A stretch of 64,000 nucleotides of DNA, taken from contig NZ_JACVVP010000002.1 of the NCBI RefSeq assembly GCF_014534745.1, forward strand, positions 186,001 to 250,000. The letters are read 5' to 3'. Position numbers and translations under genes: made by a program. Below the pieces are notes generated by a model. That model saw nothing but the letters and a program-made list of their open reading frames with translations. It was not told where the DNA came from and made no database searches. Source of the DNA: Flammeovirga sp. EKP202 (lineage in GTDB: Bacteria > Bacteroidota > Bacteroidia > Cytophagales > Flammeovirgaceae). This document shows positions 44,210 to 54,547 of this stretch, piece after piece. Within the stretch, counting starts at the first letter, position 1. Each line of letters opens with the position of its first letter.

Positions 44210-47125
44210 TTACGAAAGCAGGTTTGTGATATCATCTTTGCTCAACTTTTTCATAAAGCTCTCTTCCGTCGTAATCAAAGTATCAGCCAGCTCTTTTTTA
44301 CTTTGCTGTAAGGCTAAAATCTTCTCTTCTACCGTACCTCTAGTGATGAATTTGTAAACCATTACCTTATTCTCCTGTCCAATTCGGTGTGCTCTATCCA
44401 CCGCTTGTGCTTCAATTGCAGGGTTCCACCAAGGATCAAGTATGAAAACATAATCGGCAGCGGTAAGGTTCAATCCTAGACCACCTGCTTTTAGTGAAAT
44501 CAAGAAGATTTGAACATTCTTTGAGTTTTGGAATTTGTTGACTTCTTTCTTTCTGTCTTTCGTTCCTCCATCCAAGTAAGCATAGTCAAATCCTTTTTCA
44601 TCCAACTCTTTTCTAAATAGTGTTAGATGCTTCACAAACTGACTAAACACTAAAATTTTATGACCTTCAGCAGTTGCATTTTCAAGTGAACGAATCACTT
44701 CATCAAATTTGCCAGCAGAGTGCTCGTATTTCTCTTCTAATAATACCGGGTGGTTGGCAAGCTGTCTTAGTTCTGTTAAACCTTTGAGTAACATAAACTG
44801 AGAGCCTTTCACTCCTGTACTTTCGATATGTTCTAAAATCTCGTTTCTGTAAGAAGACTTCGTTTCCTCATATTTTGCCTTCTGCTCCGCTGTCATGTCA
44901 ATATACATCACCTTCTCAATCTTCTCTGGCAATTCAGACGCCACTTGTGATTTATGCCTACGCATCACAAACGGCTTGATCAAACGGTACAGTTTTGTAT
45001 ATTTTTCTTCGTCTTTTTTTCTTTCGATAGGGTGTAAGAACTCTTTTTTGAAGAAGTTTTGGCCACCTAAAAGCCCTTCATTGGCAAAATTCATCTCTGA
45101 CCAAAGATCCATTGTTGTATTTTCAATTGGCGTTCCCGTCAACAATAGACGTTTTCTAGACTTCAATTGATTGACTGACTTTGTTACAATAGATGATGGA
45201 TTCTTAATGATTTGTGCCTCATCAAGAATAATATAATTGAAGAAATACTGTGATAGAATTTCCGCGTCAATACGTGCCGTTCCGTAAGAAGTAATCACCA
45301 AATCATACAATCCGAACTTTTCAGGATTCTTCTGTCTATTCGTACCTGTATAATTCAAGATTTTCATCTTAGGCGTAAACTTCTTGGCTTCCATCTCCCA
45401 GTTGTAGACCAAAGAAGTAGGCATAATGAGTAAAGAAGTACCATTTTCAGCTCCTCTTTCATGCTCTAAAACGGCAAGTGTCTGCACCGTTTTACCCAAT
45501 CCCATATCGTCTGCTAAACAACCTCCAAAATTGTACTCTGAAAGGAATCTCATCCAATTATAACCCGCTTTCTGATAAGGTCTAAGTTTACCTTTAAAAC
45601 CTTTCGGAACTTCATAATCTTCAATTTGATCAAAGTCATTTAGCCTTGATAACCTTTCATTTAAGCTCACTTTGGCCAACGAACCTTCTTTCAGTTCTTG
45701 TACTAATGCTAAGTGATGTTTATGAAGACGAGGGGTTTCGCTATCGTTGTTTAAGAAGTAGAAAAGCTCTTGGTATTGAGAGAACCAAACATTTGGAATT
45801 ACGGCAATCTCTCCGTTTGGAAGTTCAAATTCGTGACGTCCAGAAACGATTAATTTTCTGATCACAGTAAATGGAATTTCAAACTCACCAAACAGCACTT
45901 TCGTTTTGATATCAAACCAATCTCTATCTTCTTCTACTTCAAGGTTGATCACGGATTTCCCAATGAAATATTTCTTTTCAATGGCTCCATCTTGATCAAT
46001 TATAATATTACTTTCTTCTAACGCTTGAGCATTATTGGAGATCCAAGAGAATGCATCATTTTTGGGTAAAATTACTTTCCCTTTTTTGCCTAGTTCAAGT
46101 CCTAATTGATGTACATTATCTCTAACAGCTTTTTCATATTTGACCTTACGAGTCATTTTGTAAAATGTAAATTCATCATCTATATATTCTAAATTTACAT
46201 GACTCTTCTTGCCTATTGTACTGCCCTCTACTACACGGTCTCCATACTTGAAAACCAAACTCAACTCTACATCATTGACAACAGGCTCGCTCTCCTCTGA
46301 ACCATTGTCTGCAGTGACAATTTCTTTTAATAACAAAGAAGCACTAGCCTCTTCTTCCAATCTCACAATTTCAAAACCATCAGCCTTTACTTTATAGTCT
46401 TCGATCAAGTGAGTAATAAACTTTTCGTAGTAGCTTGGTTCCATTTTTTTAGGAATAGCTATAAAGTTTTTGAACAAGAAAGGTTTTATTTTCTTTCCAT
46501 CTACTTCACCTTCAAAAGTGTAAAGTTTTCCTTCTAAAAGGAGCCACGCTGGTTTGTTCGAAAGAAGAACAGCTTGTTTATATTGAAATTCGACCTTTTC
46601 TCCGTTGAAAAACATGAAAGGTCTATAATTCGTATTTTCTTTATCCTTATTTCTCCAGAATCGGAAGGTAATAGAAGCTTTCTCTTTTTGAACACGAATA
46701 GTTTTGTAGGTCGGATTTCCATCTTTCCCCATTTCAAAGACCATTTTCCCTGAAAGTCGGTTAAGAATTTTTATTCTTTCCTCTTCAACATAATCCAAAA
46801 TTCTCTTTTGAAGCAATTCATCACCCTTTTTCTCATCAAAAGTAGACAAGAAAAACGCATTCGCTTTTTGTCGTTTTTTCCCACCAAAACGATGTGCAAC
46901 AGCATCCGGTTGAATATTATCCATCAGGTCAATAAGTTCATAGTCCTTCTCATCTAACCTGCTTGAAAACTCATGAGCATTTCTTGCAGAAATATTCTGA
47001 TGTTGAAGGGTTAACTTATTTTCGTGGTTCAACTGAACTACAAAGGATTCAAATAAATAGCCTAAAAATTGATGTTCAAATAAAGAAAAAACCAATTGAA
47101 AGGGTTGGGATGTGGAAACTTTCAT
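44210..47125 (-). CDS. SNF2-family DEAD/DEAH helicase-like ATPase
   Basis: 971 aa. The C-terminal half holds the SNF2 motor: motif I ADDMGLGKTVQTLA (about residue 540), II DEAQ, III LLTGTPIENTTMDLWSEM, V FLISLKAGGLGLNLTAADYV and VI DRAHRIGQENKVMVYKF. The N-terminal ~480 residues are strand-rich and may hold a divergent SNF2-associated domain. Such proteins in Bacteroidota resemble the bacterial HepA/SNF2 group and probably remodel nucleoprotein or RNA polymerase complexes. No restriction or defence partner is adjacent. Confidence 0.92.
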   Translation of the reverse strand: MKVSTSQPFQLVFSLFEHQFLGYLFESFVVQLNHENKLTLQHQNISARNAHEFSSRLDEKDYELIDLMDNIQPDAVAHRFGGKKRQKANAFFLSTFDEKKGDELLQKRILDYVEEERIKILNRLSGKMVFEMGKDGNPTYKTIRVQKEKASITFRFWRNKDKENTNYRPFMFFNGEKVEFQYKQAVLLSNKPAWLLLEGKLYTFEGEVDGKKIKPFLFKNFIAIPKKMEPSYYEKFITHLIEDYKVKADGFEIVRLEEEASASLLLKEIVTADNGSEESEPVVNDVELSLVFKYGDRVVEGSTIGKKSHVNLEYIDDEFTFYKMTRKVKYEKAVRDNVHQLGLELGKKGKVILPKNDAFSWISNNAQALEESNIIIDQDGAIEKKYFIGKSVINLEVEEDRDWFDIKTKVLFGEFEIPFTVIRKLIVSGRHEFELPNGEIAVIPNVWFSQYQELFYFLNNDSETPRLHKHHLALVQELKEGSLAKVSLNERLSRLNDFDQIEDYEVPKGFKGKLRPYQKAGYNWMRFLSEYNFGGCLADDMGLGKTVQTLAVLEHERGAENGTSLLIMPTSLVYNWEMEAKKFTPKMKILNYTGTNRQKNPEKFGLYDLVITSYGTARIDAEILSQYFFNYIILDEAQIIKNPSSIVTKSVNQLKSRKRLLLTGTPIENTTMDLWSEMNFANEGLLGGQNFFKKEFLHPIERKKDEEKYTKLYRLIKPFVMRRHKSQVASELPEKIEKVMYIDMTAEQKAKYEETKSSYRNEILEHIESTGVKGSQFMLLKGLTELRQLANHPVLLEEKYEHSAGKFDEVIRSLENATAEGHKILVFSQFVKHLTLFRKELDEKGFDYAYLDGGTKDRKKEVNKFQNSKNVQIFLISLKAGGLGLNLTAADYVFILDPWWNPAIEAQAVDRAHRIGQENKVMVYKFITRGTVEEKILALQQSKKELADTLITTEESFMKKLSKDDITNLLS

Positions 47126-47511
47126 CTGCGCTCAGAACTCTTTTACAAAACAATTTTTCCAATTTCTAAATCATCAAAAGTAGTATAATTAATCTTATCA
47201 ACAAATCGCAGGGTCAAAAAGTGACCGACCACCCTTCAATTAAAATCGCTTTTATAACACTTCAAAAAACACTCTCCCCAACACTGCTTCCTTCTTATTT
47301 TCAATCATTTAATGGATAGCATCAACACCTAACCCAATAAAACACCACTTTTACACTGCATAAAATATGTTAAGAAAAATCACCATCTTTAAAAAAGATT
47401 ATTGACTAACATTAATTATGTAAACATTTGTAAGTCATTTTACTGAATGTTAGCGTTTTGATTTTTCTGCACTTACATTTACGTTTAATCTAACGATCCA
47501 AAATAAAGATT
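47126..47511. other. Intergenic region between SNF2 gene and DUF4230 gene
   Basis: 386 bp, AT-rich, without a coding-like frame. It serves as the promoter region for two divergent genes. No clear repeat, hairpin or exact TAnnTTTG box was noticed. Confidence 0.5.
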
Positions 47512-48126
47512 ATGTCCTCGAAGTTACACACATCAATCCTGACTGTTTTAGCTATACTTATGGCTACTTATATTGTGTGGGATTTTTTTTCGGAAAGCTA
47601 TGCTGATACTACTAATGAACATCAATTGATTGTAGAAGAATTAGAAGGTCTTGGCCGCCTTGAATTATACAAGGCACACGTAAGAGATGTGGCTGAATAC
47701 ACTGAAGAAAGTGAGTATTTTGCTGATATACCAGTAGCCAAAGATTATTTTAAATCTAAAATCTTAGCTGTTATTGGTGGTGAAATTGTTGCCTACATCA
47801 ATCTCAACGAAATCAAAGAAGATGATATCCATATCATTGATTCCACGGTAGTGGTAGATCTTCCTGTGTTGAATATTGATGGAAGAGTCAATCCTAAAGA
47901 AGTTAAAGTCTATTCTTCTGAATTTGCAAGTCCTGAAGCGATGAATCAGCTGTATATTGAAGCAGAGAAAAAGCTGAAGAAAACAGGGCAGGAAATGCAA
48001 CTAGAAGAGAAAGCGAAAGAAAACGCAAAACAGTATTTAGCACCGATTCTTTCTAAAATCAGTGGACATAGAAAAGTGAAGATAAACTTTAAAGACAGCG
48101 TTAATTTACATTATATGCGAAAGTAA
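47512..48126 (+). CDS. DUF4230 membrane-anchored protein
   Basis: 204 aa. One N-terminal membrane helix (about 7-26), then a DUF4230-like domain (LEGLGRLELYKAHVRDVAEY ... KSKILAVIGGEIVAYINLNEIKEDDIHI ... VVDLPVLNID). Function unknown; the family is widespread as a membrane-anchored extracytoplasmic protein. Confidence 0.82.
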   Translation: MSSKLHTSILTVLAILMATYIVWDFFSESYADTTNEHQLIVEELEGLGRLELYKAHVRDVAEYTEESEYFADIPVAKDYFKSKILAVIGGEIVAYINLNEIKEDDIHIIDSTVVVDLPVLNIDGRVNPKEVKVYSSEFASPEAMNQLYIEAEKKLKKTGQEMQLEEKAKENAKQYLAPILSKISGHRKVKINFKDSVNLHYMRK

Positions 48127-48399
48127 CGAACATAATCACTTCTCTTAGAAATAGAATTATTCTTATATTTCGAGTATTTTTATTTACATATTGAAAGTAG
48201 AATATCCCCTACTTTTTGAAGGTATTAACACCTGTAATTGTTGAACAATAAGTATTCTATTACATATTTAGAATCTAAACATTCTAATATTTGATTTTTT
48301 TGGGAAAAAACTGTAATATACAGCTACCATTAGTCTTTATTTTTTAACATATCAAAGACTGTTCATTTGAACTATACATCATAATCGCATTTTTTTGTT

Positions 48400-51300
48400 A
48401 TGGTTAGAGCAACAAATTCGAATCTTCGTATTCATTTTTTGATAAAACTTGTTACCTCAATTTTACTTCTCATTAGTACTACTACTTCAGCTCAAAATAT
48501 CCTAAGTACACACTACTCTAAGGATAATGGTTTGAAGTCAGAGTACATTAAAAGTATTGCTAAAGATTCCATTGGCTATTTATGGATGGGTACTGACAAT
48601 GGCTTAGTCCGCTATAATGGCTTATCATTTAAAAATTACGGAAGTAGTCAACTTCACAGTAATTATATCAAACAGCTTTTACAGAAAAAAGACGGTTCAT
48701 TGTATGCGATTACTGATAAAGAAGTTGTTCAAATTTTCAGTACTCCAGATGAGGTTTCTTTCAAAGTATTGTTGCAAACCAAAACGCCAGAAGCAGATAC
48801 AGGTGACCTGTTTTATGGTAAAATGCTTTATGAAGATAGAAATAATGTACTATGGGCTGCTGACAATTCTCAAATATTTAAACAAAATGCTTCAGGTAAG
48901 TTTGAATTGACATTTAGTGATTTTGACTTAATCAACGAAGCTCAAAATAGATCTTTTCAACTTGTAGAAAATATTGATGGTGAATTGTTCGCTTTTCACC
49001 ATACGGGTGCTGTCTTAAAATATGATGAAGAGGCAAACCAATTTCGTAATATGAATGCAAACCTGTCTCTAACCAACATTCAACATGCGATTTGGTATAA
49101 TGGTTCTTCATTCTTAGTAGCTGATGCCGGTAAGGGTATCTCACTTGTAGAAATTAAAGGAAACCGAGTATCAAGACAACAAATCGGACAGAAACTTGAT
49201 GCTTCTTATATTCAAGAAATTGGGACGGATACTTATATGGTATCTGCTTGGTTAAAAGGTATGTACCGTTTAGAAAGTACTTATGAAGGCTTTAAATTAC
49301 ATAGAGATCCGGAATTAGGTGTATACAACGGTAACTCAATGTATTATAATGACTTAGACCTTTGGCTTGCTAGAGACAATGGTGTTTCATTATTCCAAAA
49401 GCTTCCTTTTAATCAGTTTGCTCAAAACATTACAAGTTCATTCATTCAACATATCAGTGGTGATGATAAAAATTTATATTTCACAGATGGTGACAACTTC
49501 TATACTGGTAGCTTAAACTCAATCAATGAATTCAAGTTACAGCAAAAAATTAAAGTTAAACCTTCTGGTAACTCTTTCTTAAGAATATTACCTACTAGCA
49601 AAGGAGTCTGGACTTCTGATGCGGAAGGACATATTATCTTATGGAAAGGAAATAGAGAAATAAAGAAGTATGACCTATCCCATTTAGGGGGAGCCATCTT
49701 TGTAATGAAACAAGATCAAAATGGCAACTTATGGATTTGTCAAGATGGTATTGCTGGTGTTATTAAGATTCAACCTAATGGAAAAACAAAAATCTACAGT
49801 GTAGAAGAAGGTGTTTCTAGTAGAGCGATCAGTATTGAGATTACCAATACAAACGAGATTCTTCTTGGTGGTTCTTCTAAAGAAGGATTAGTATTCCAAT
49901 ACAATGGAGTAGTTGATGCTTTTGATAATTTGACTGAAGAATTAAACTTTAAATTAAGTGGAAACCTTCAAACAAATGATCTTAGAAAGCTTTCTAATGG
50001 TAATGTTATCCTAGGTACTTCTTACGGTACTATGATCTTGAAAGATGGCAAAATCAAACGTTTAAATCTAGGTGATTTCACCTCTATTTCAAATAATGCA
50101 TTGGCTATTGACCCTTCTGAACAGCAGTTATGGATTGCTACACCTTCAGGACTTATCCGTTATAATTTCGAACATGACGAATACCTACTATATACTTATA
50201 AAGATGGTCTTCCTGACGGTTCTCTAAACCATAGAGGTTTATATATTGATGATTTTGGTAAATTATTTATCTCGACAACCAGAGGTATTGGTTTCGCACC
50301 AAACTTACAGGTATTGAAAGAGACTCCAAAACCATTTATTGAGCAGGTTCATGTTGGTGGTGATAAAATTGATATTAATGAAAGACCTGATGTAGCTTCC
50401 GATTCTTACTTAAGAGTAGATTTCCATATTCCGGTATATCCAACAGAAAACGTAGCCTTACAAAAACGTATTTTGGGATATCCAGGATTGGACGAATGGA
50501 CGAGCTTCGAAAAAGATCATGAAGGTTTACTTATTGATAAATTAGAAGCAGGCTCATCTTATACTTTAGAAATTAGAGGTAGAAAAACAGGTAACTTCTC
50601 ATGGAGTAGACCTTTAGCTTTTAGATTCTCTGTTTTCACTCCTTTCTACAAGCAGTGGTGGAGTTATGTAATCTATGTTGTGGGTACAATTACAATTGTC
50701 CTCATCTTCGTACAACTTAACATCCTAAGAAGTAGAAGAGAACAAAAAAGACTAGAAGAGCAAGTAAACCTTAGAACAAAAGAGGTAGAACAACAATCTT
50801 CTGAATTAACAGATAAGAACAATGAATTGGAAAAAGCCTTTAACAGATTGAAAAGATCAGAGGCTATTCTTAATCATAACACTAAAGAACTTGAAAGAGC
50901 GAAGAGAGAGGCTGATAAAGCCGTTTCTAAGCTGAAAGATAAAAATACCGAGCTGGAGGAGACTTCTCGTACGATTCGTGAGCAGCACCAGGAGATGAAG
51001 AGTCACCGAGAGCAAATCCTTAGACAAAACGAACTTGTAAAAGAACAAGCCCTTCTACTTTCTCAACACAATGATAAAGTAAAAAGCTCCGTAAACTATG
51101 CAAGACGAATGCAAACTGCCGTATTTGGTCAGCCTTCTGAAATGGCCGAACAAATGAAAGCTATTGGACAGCATTGGGATGGCTTTGTGTACTTAAAACC
51201 AAGAGATATTGTATCGGGTGACTTTCACTGGTATGGAGAGAAAAATGAAAACCATATCATTGTCGCAGCCGATTGTACGGGTCACGGTGTTCCGGGTGCC

Positions 51301-51936
51301 TTCATGTCGTTGATTGGTAATGACCTTCTCAACCAAATTGTATACGAAAGAGGTATTCTTGATCCAGGTAGAATTTTGAAATTGATGAACGATATGATTC
51401 GTCAAGCCTTGAATCAAGCAGAAAACGAAAATAGCCGTGACGGTATGGATATCGCTATTTGTGTTGTTTCTCCAAAACGTAAGACATTGACATTTGCTGG
51501 TGCTGGTAGACCGCTTTACTACATTGACAACAACGAGCCAGAAGAACTTAAACGTTTGAAAGGTGGTAAGTTTGGTATTGGTGGTAAAGCCACAAAGAAA
51601 AAGGTGTTTGATTCGTACTCATTACCTTTAGAAGATATCAAAGTAATGTATATCTGTTCTGATGGTTACCAAGATCAGTTTGGTGGACCTAATGGACGTA
51701 AATTGATGCAAAAGCCATTTAAAGATCTTCTTTACTCTATACATGATAAAGAGATGGATCTTCAAAATAAATCATTGGATCAATTCATGGAACAGTGGAT
51801 GCTACATGGCAATCAAAAACAAATTGACGATATGTTGATTATCGGTTTGAGACCACACGTAGTGATTGACGAAGAAAGTGAGAAAGAAATATTACTTGTC
51901 GATGAGCACGAAGCACAAAGACAGTCTATTTTCTAA
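48400..51936 (+). CDS. Reg_prop/Y_Y_Y sensor with SpoIIE-type PP2C phosphatase output
   Basis: 1178 aa. Signal peptide (about 1-31), a two-component-regulator propeller (IGYLWMGTDNGLVRYNG; NLWICQDGIAGVIKI; QLWIATPSGLIRYN) to about 640, a Y_Y_Y-like domain (about 665-745), one membrane helix (about 755-775), a long coiled coil (about 780-890) and a SpoIIE/PP2C phosphatase (RDIVSGDFHWYG; AADCTGHGVPGAFMSLIG; YICSDGYQDQFGG). It should sense a periplasmic ligand and dephosphorylate a cytoplasmic partner such as an anti-sigma antagonist. No such partner is adjacent. The coiled-coil plus SpoIIE layout is typical of Cytophagia. Confidence 0.93.
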   Translation: MVRATNSNLRIHFLIKLVTSILLLISTTTSAQNILSTHYSKDNGLKSEYIKSIAKDSIGYLWMGTDNGLVRYNGLSFKNYGSSQLHSNYIKQLLQKKDGSLYAITDKEVVQIFSTPDEVSFKVLLQTKTPEADTGDLFYGKMLYEDRNNVLWAADNSQIFKQNASGKFELTFSDFDLINEAQNRSFQLVENIDGELFAFHHTGAVLKYDEEANQFRNMNANLSLTNIQHAIWYNGSSFLVADAGKGISLVEIKGNRVSRQQIGQKLDASYIQEIGTDTYMVSAWLKGMYRLESTYEGFKLHRDPELGVYNGNSMYYNDLDLWLARDNGVSLFQKLPFNQFAQNITSSFIQHISGDDKNLYFTDGDNFYTGSLNSINEFKLQQKIKVKPSGNSFLRILPTSKGVWTSDAEGHIILWKGNREIKKYDLSHLGGAIFVMKQDQNGNLWICQDGIAGVIKIQPNGKTKIYSVEEGVSSRAISIEITNTNEILLGGSSKEGLVFQYNGVVDAFDNLTEELNFKLSGNLQTNDLRKLSNGNVILGTSYGTMILKDGKIKRLNLGDFTSISNNALAIDPSEQQLWIATPSGLIRYNFEHDEYLLYTYKDGLPDGSLNHRGLYIDDFGKLFISTTRGIGFAPNLQVLKETPKPFIEQVHVGGDKIDINERPDVASDSYLRVDFHIPVYPTENVALQKRILGYPGLDEWTSFEKDHEGLLIDKLEAGSSYTLEIRGRKTGNFSWSRPLAFRFSVFTPFYKQWWSYVIYVVGTITIVLIFVQLNILRSRREQKRLEEQVNLRTKEVEQQSSELTDKNNELEKAFNRLKRSEAILNHNTKELERAKREADKAVSKLKDKNTELEETSRTIREQHQEMKSHREQILRQNELVKEQALLLSQHNDKVKSSVNYARRMQTAVFGQPSEMAEQMKAIGQHWDGFVYLKPRDIVSGDFHWYGEKNENHIIVAADCTGHGVPGAFMSLIGNDLLNQIVYERGILDPGRILKLMNDMIRQALNQAENENSRDGMDIAICVVSPKRKTLTFAGAGRPLYYIDNNEPEELKRLKGGKFGIGGKATKKKVFDSYSLPLEDIKVMYICSDGYQDQFGGPNGRKLMQKPFKDLLYSIHDKEMDLQNKSLDQFMEQWMLHGNQKQIDDMLIIGLRPHVVIDEESEKEILLVDEHEAQRQSIF

Positions 51937-51959
51937 TATCCAATAATATAAATAGAAGA

Positions 51960-51992
51960 GGGAAGCTTAATTTAGATTGAGCTTCCCTTTTT
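51960..51992 (+). terminator. Terminator of the SpoIIE-type sensor gene
   Basis: GGGAAGCT / AGCTTCCC stem with a 12-base loop and T5 tail. Confidence 0.9.
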
Positions 51993-52195
51993 CATGATGG
52001 GATGAAACAACAAAACAGTATTGATAGTATTAAAAAAGCTATTTTACTTCATGATTTTAGGATAACATTATTCAGCATTAGAAATTTCTTGATAAAACTA
52101 CATTAAATATCAAATTATATTTTTTAAGAAATTTTAAGTTATTATTTTTAGAAAGAGAACATAACAATCGAGTACCACATAACTAAATTTTATAA

Positions 52196-52639
52196 ATGCC
52201 CTACCTCATTATCTTGCTGATGTTATTATTATCAAACAGCTTATTTGCACAATCTCAAAAAGTCAGCACTTCTTATAAAACTATTTACCTAATTGAAGAT
52301 GAAGGGCTATTGGACAAGTGTGACGTAGAAGAAAGAAACATCATCACTTTGACGCATTCTATGGAAGAATGGCAATTCTTTTTTGAAAAAAATAAACTGA
52401 TCGCTTTTGAATGTATTCAAAAAGATTTCCTCTTTGAAGAACTTTTTGAGGTAAAACCTAATGTATTTGAAGACAAAAGTGGGCTTTATAAATTGTATAC
52501 TCAAATCAAAAAACCGAATGAGATATCCATCACAATAGAATCTCAAAATAACCTTACAGATCTGCATTTTTGCGAAAATAATAATGAAGAGGCTACATTT
52601 TACTTCAAAAAAATGGTAGTTAATAAAAGTAAATTGTAA
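52196..52639 (+). CDS. Small secreted protein, unknown
   Basis: 147 aa with a signal peptide (MPYLIILLMLLLSNSLFAQ). The mature part is acidic, with Cys in LLDKCDVEERN, FECIQKD and LHFCENN. No family recognised. It precedes the 52726 gene by 87 bp on the same strand. Confidence 0.7.
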   Translation: MPYLIILLMLLLSNSLFAQSQKVSTSYKTIYLIEDEGLLDKCDVEERNIITLTHSMEEWQFFFEKNKLIAFECIQKDFLFEELFEVKPNVFEDKSGLYKLYTQIKKPNEISITIESQNNLTDLHFCENNNEEATFYFKKMVVNKSKL

Positions 52640-52725
52640 ATTACAACAACTTTCAGTTAAACAAACATTATCAATCTAACTAAAGTGCTGTACGATACAT
52701 CACTTTTTACATAACTCTCATTATT

Positions 52726-53643
52726 ATGAAATACATTTTTTCTAAAACACTTCTAGCTATTGTTTTTTGTGCTCTTTTCTCTCTTAGGTCTAATGCACAA
52801 GGTTGTGCCGATGCTGGACTATGTAGTATTGGCCCAATGAAAAGTAGCGAATTTTTTAATGAAACACCTACACATGGAGAACTCCGTTTTCGTCCCTCTT
52901 ATGGCCTAGGTGAAAAACAAGTAAGTGTCATTGGGTTACAATTAGAAGGAGACTATAACATCAAGGATGTTGTCTATTTTCAATTCCAGTTGCCATATAT
53001 TATTACCACCGGTGGATTGGGGAATGCAAATGGGTTTGGTGATTTAACCTTGTCACTTTCTGTTCCTGTTTATAAAGGAGATGAAGTGACAACCACTATT
53101 TTCGGAGGTACTAAAATTCCATTTCAAGATGGCAATGTTCTCTATAATGGAGCTCCGCTACCAATGGCTTATCAACCGAGTTTAGGTACTTATGATATTC
53201 TTGGTGGTGTGGCAGTAAGATATAAACAGTTTTTATTCTCTGCCGGTTATCAGCAGCCTCTAACACAAAATGAAAATGCATTTTTTGAAACAGGATCTGA
53301 CCCCGACAACGAATCTTGGAGTACCAACCAATTTGAAAGACAAGCTGATTTAGCAATTAGAGCAGAGTATTCAAAAGAGAATCCTGATAAAATTAATTGG
53401 AAAGCAGGATTACTTGGAATTGTACATATGGGAAATGACTCTTTCGTAGATACAGATGGCGTTAGAAAAGAAATTGATGGTTCTAGTGGATTGACATTGA
53501 ACCTGACAGGTGGTATCTCAAAGGCATTTGGAGATTATACTCTTGGAGCTGACCTTGGTTTTCCTGTAATGGCAAGAACTGCCCGTCCAGATGGACTTAC
53601 AAGATCATTTGTAATTGGTTTTTATGGTGGTTGGAAATTTTAG
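52726..53643 (+). CDS. Outer-membrane beta-barrel protein (transporter-like)
   Basis: 305 aa with a signal peptide ending in SNAQ. The mature part starts GCADAGLCSIGPMK, two nearby cysteines that may form a disulfide, followed by barrel-like strands (YFQFQLPYIITTGG; GFGDLTLSLSVPVYKG; GAPLPMAYQPSLGTYDILGG) and a terminal strand GFYGGWKF ending in Phe. It resembles small MetA-pathway-like barrels. Substrate unknown. Confidence 0.8.
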   Translation: MKYIFSKTLLAIVFCALFSLRSNAQGCADAGLCSIGPMKSSEFFNETPTHGELRFRPSYGLGEKQVSVIGLQLEGDYNIKDVVYFQFQLPYIITTGGLGNANGFGDLTLSLSVPVYKGDEVTTTIFGGTKIPFQDGNVLYNGAPLPMAYQPSLGTYDILGGVAVRYKQFLFSAGYQQPLTQNENAFFETGSDPDNESWSTNQFERQADLAIRAEYSKENPDKINWKAGLLGIVHMGNDSFVDTDGVRKEIDGSSGLTLNLTGGISKAFGDYTLGADLGFPVMARTARPDGLTRSFVIGFYGGWKF

Positions 53644-53672
53644 TCTATAACTAGCTCAAAAAATCAAAATAT

Positions 53673-53716
53673 AAAAAGCTTTCTATACGCTAAAATGCCG
53701 TGTAGGAAGCTTTTTT
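53673..53716 (+). terminator. Terminator of the 52726 gene
   Basis: AAAAAGCTTTCTA paired imperfectly with TAGGAAGCTTTTTT, one bulge, T-run at the end. Confidence 0.8.
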
Positions 53717-53862
53717 CATTAAGTATTATTTAACTATCTGTTCATAACTTTCTCTTTCATCATTAAGCCTACTTTACCTTTCGATGAACTCTCCCCAAAA
53801 GTACTTTTCACAAAAAGAAGAGTAGTATATTAATAGTGTCAAAGCCCAATTAAATTGAAATT

Positions 53863-54090
53863 ATGAGTTTAGTAAACCAACAACAGTACCTATGGGAGGG
53901 TGGATTTGAGAAAGCGGAATCGAAAGAAATGAGCTTTCAAATTACACTTTACTATAATGACGAATCAGAAGAAACTTTTTTCGAGTCTTCCTCAACTGAT
54001 CTTACTGAAGATGAAAAGTATCATGAAAAATTATTAAACTTAGAAGATGTGATCGATTTCTATATCGAATTAGAAGGAGTAATCGCATAA
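53863..54090 (+). CDS. Small acidic cytoplasmic protein, unknown
   Basis: 75 aa, starting MSLVNQQQYLWEGGFEKAES, without signal or membrane segment and strongly acidic (many Glu and Asp in EDEKYHEKLLNLEDVIDFYIELEG). Followed by a good terminator, which supports a real gene. No family recognised. Confidence 0.6.
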   Translation: MSLVNQQQYLWEGGFEKAESKEMSFQITLYYNDESEETFFESSSTDLTEDEKYHEKLLNLEDVIDFYIELEGVIA

Positions 54091-54180
54091 AAGAAATTAT
54101 AACATCTAGTCGATGTGAATTTTTAAATCCACCTTGCTAGTATATTATAATCCAAAGACTATTTTACTTTTGAAACAATT

Positions 54181-54215
54181 AGCCCTTTCTATATTTTAGA
54201 AAGGGCTACTTTTTT
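54181..54215 (+). terminator. Terminator after the 53863 gene
   Basis: Perfect stem AGCCCTTTCT / AGAAAGGGCT with an 8-base loop and T6 tail. Confidence 0.92.
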
Positions 54216-54316
54216 ATTAGGCAATTAGCAAATTGTAAACTAATGTTTCTGTTAACTTATTCTCGACCTTTCTGCAAGAATTTATAGGATCCACTTTCAA
54301 ACTTCCTTCTTCTTCA

Positions 54317-54481
54317 TTTTTGTCTTGAAACAAAAACGAAGCAAAAAATTCAAGGCTTTGAAGTCAAAAGCTAAATTTCATTCCTCTCGCCTAAATGATT
54401 TTAAACTCGCTGCGCTCGAACAGCAAAATCATTTTTAACGGCTCAATACATGAAATTCTTAACGCTTTTCCCTTCAAGGCC
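54317..54481. repeat. Non-coding element with nested inverted repeats
   Basis: Nested complementary segments: TTTTTGT/ACAAAAA (54317-54336); AAATGATTTT/AAAATCATTT (54393-54434); AATTTCAT/ATGAAATT outside it; and an outer pair AAGGCTTTGAAG / CTTCAAGGC-like (54350-54481). The centre is GC-rich (CTCGCTGCGCTCGAACAGC). The whole could fold into one long hairpin. It resembles dispersed intergenic repeats seen in Bacteroidota, but only one copy is in this window. Confidence 0.5.
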
Positions 54482-54547
54482 GGGGGAGCACTACCAAATG
54501 ATTACCTGATTACAATCAAAAGACAAGAATTTTATAACAACCTACTC

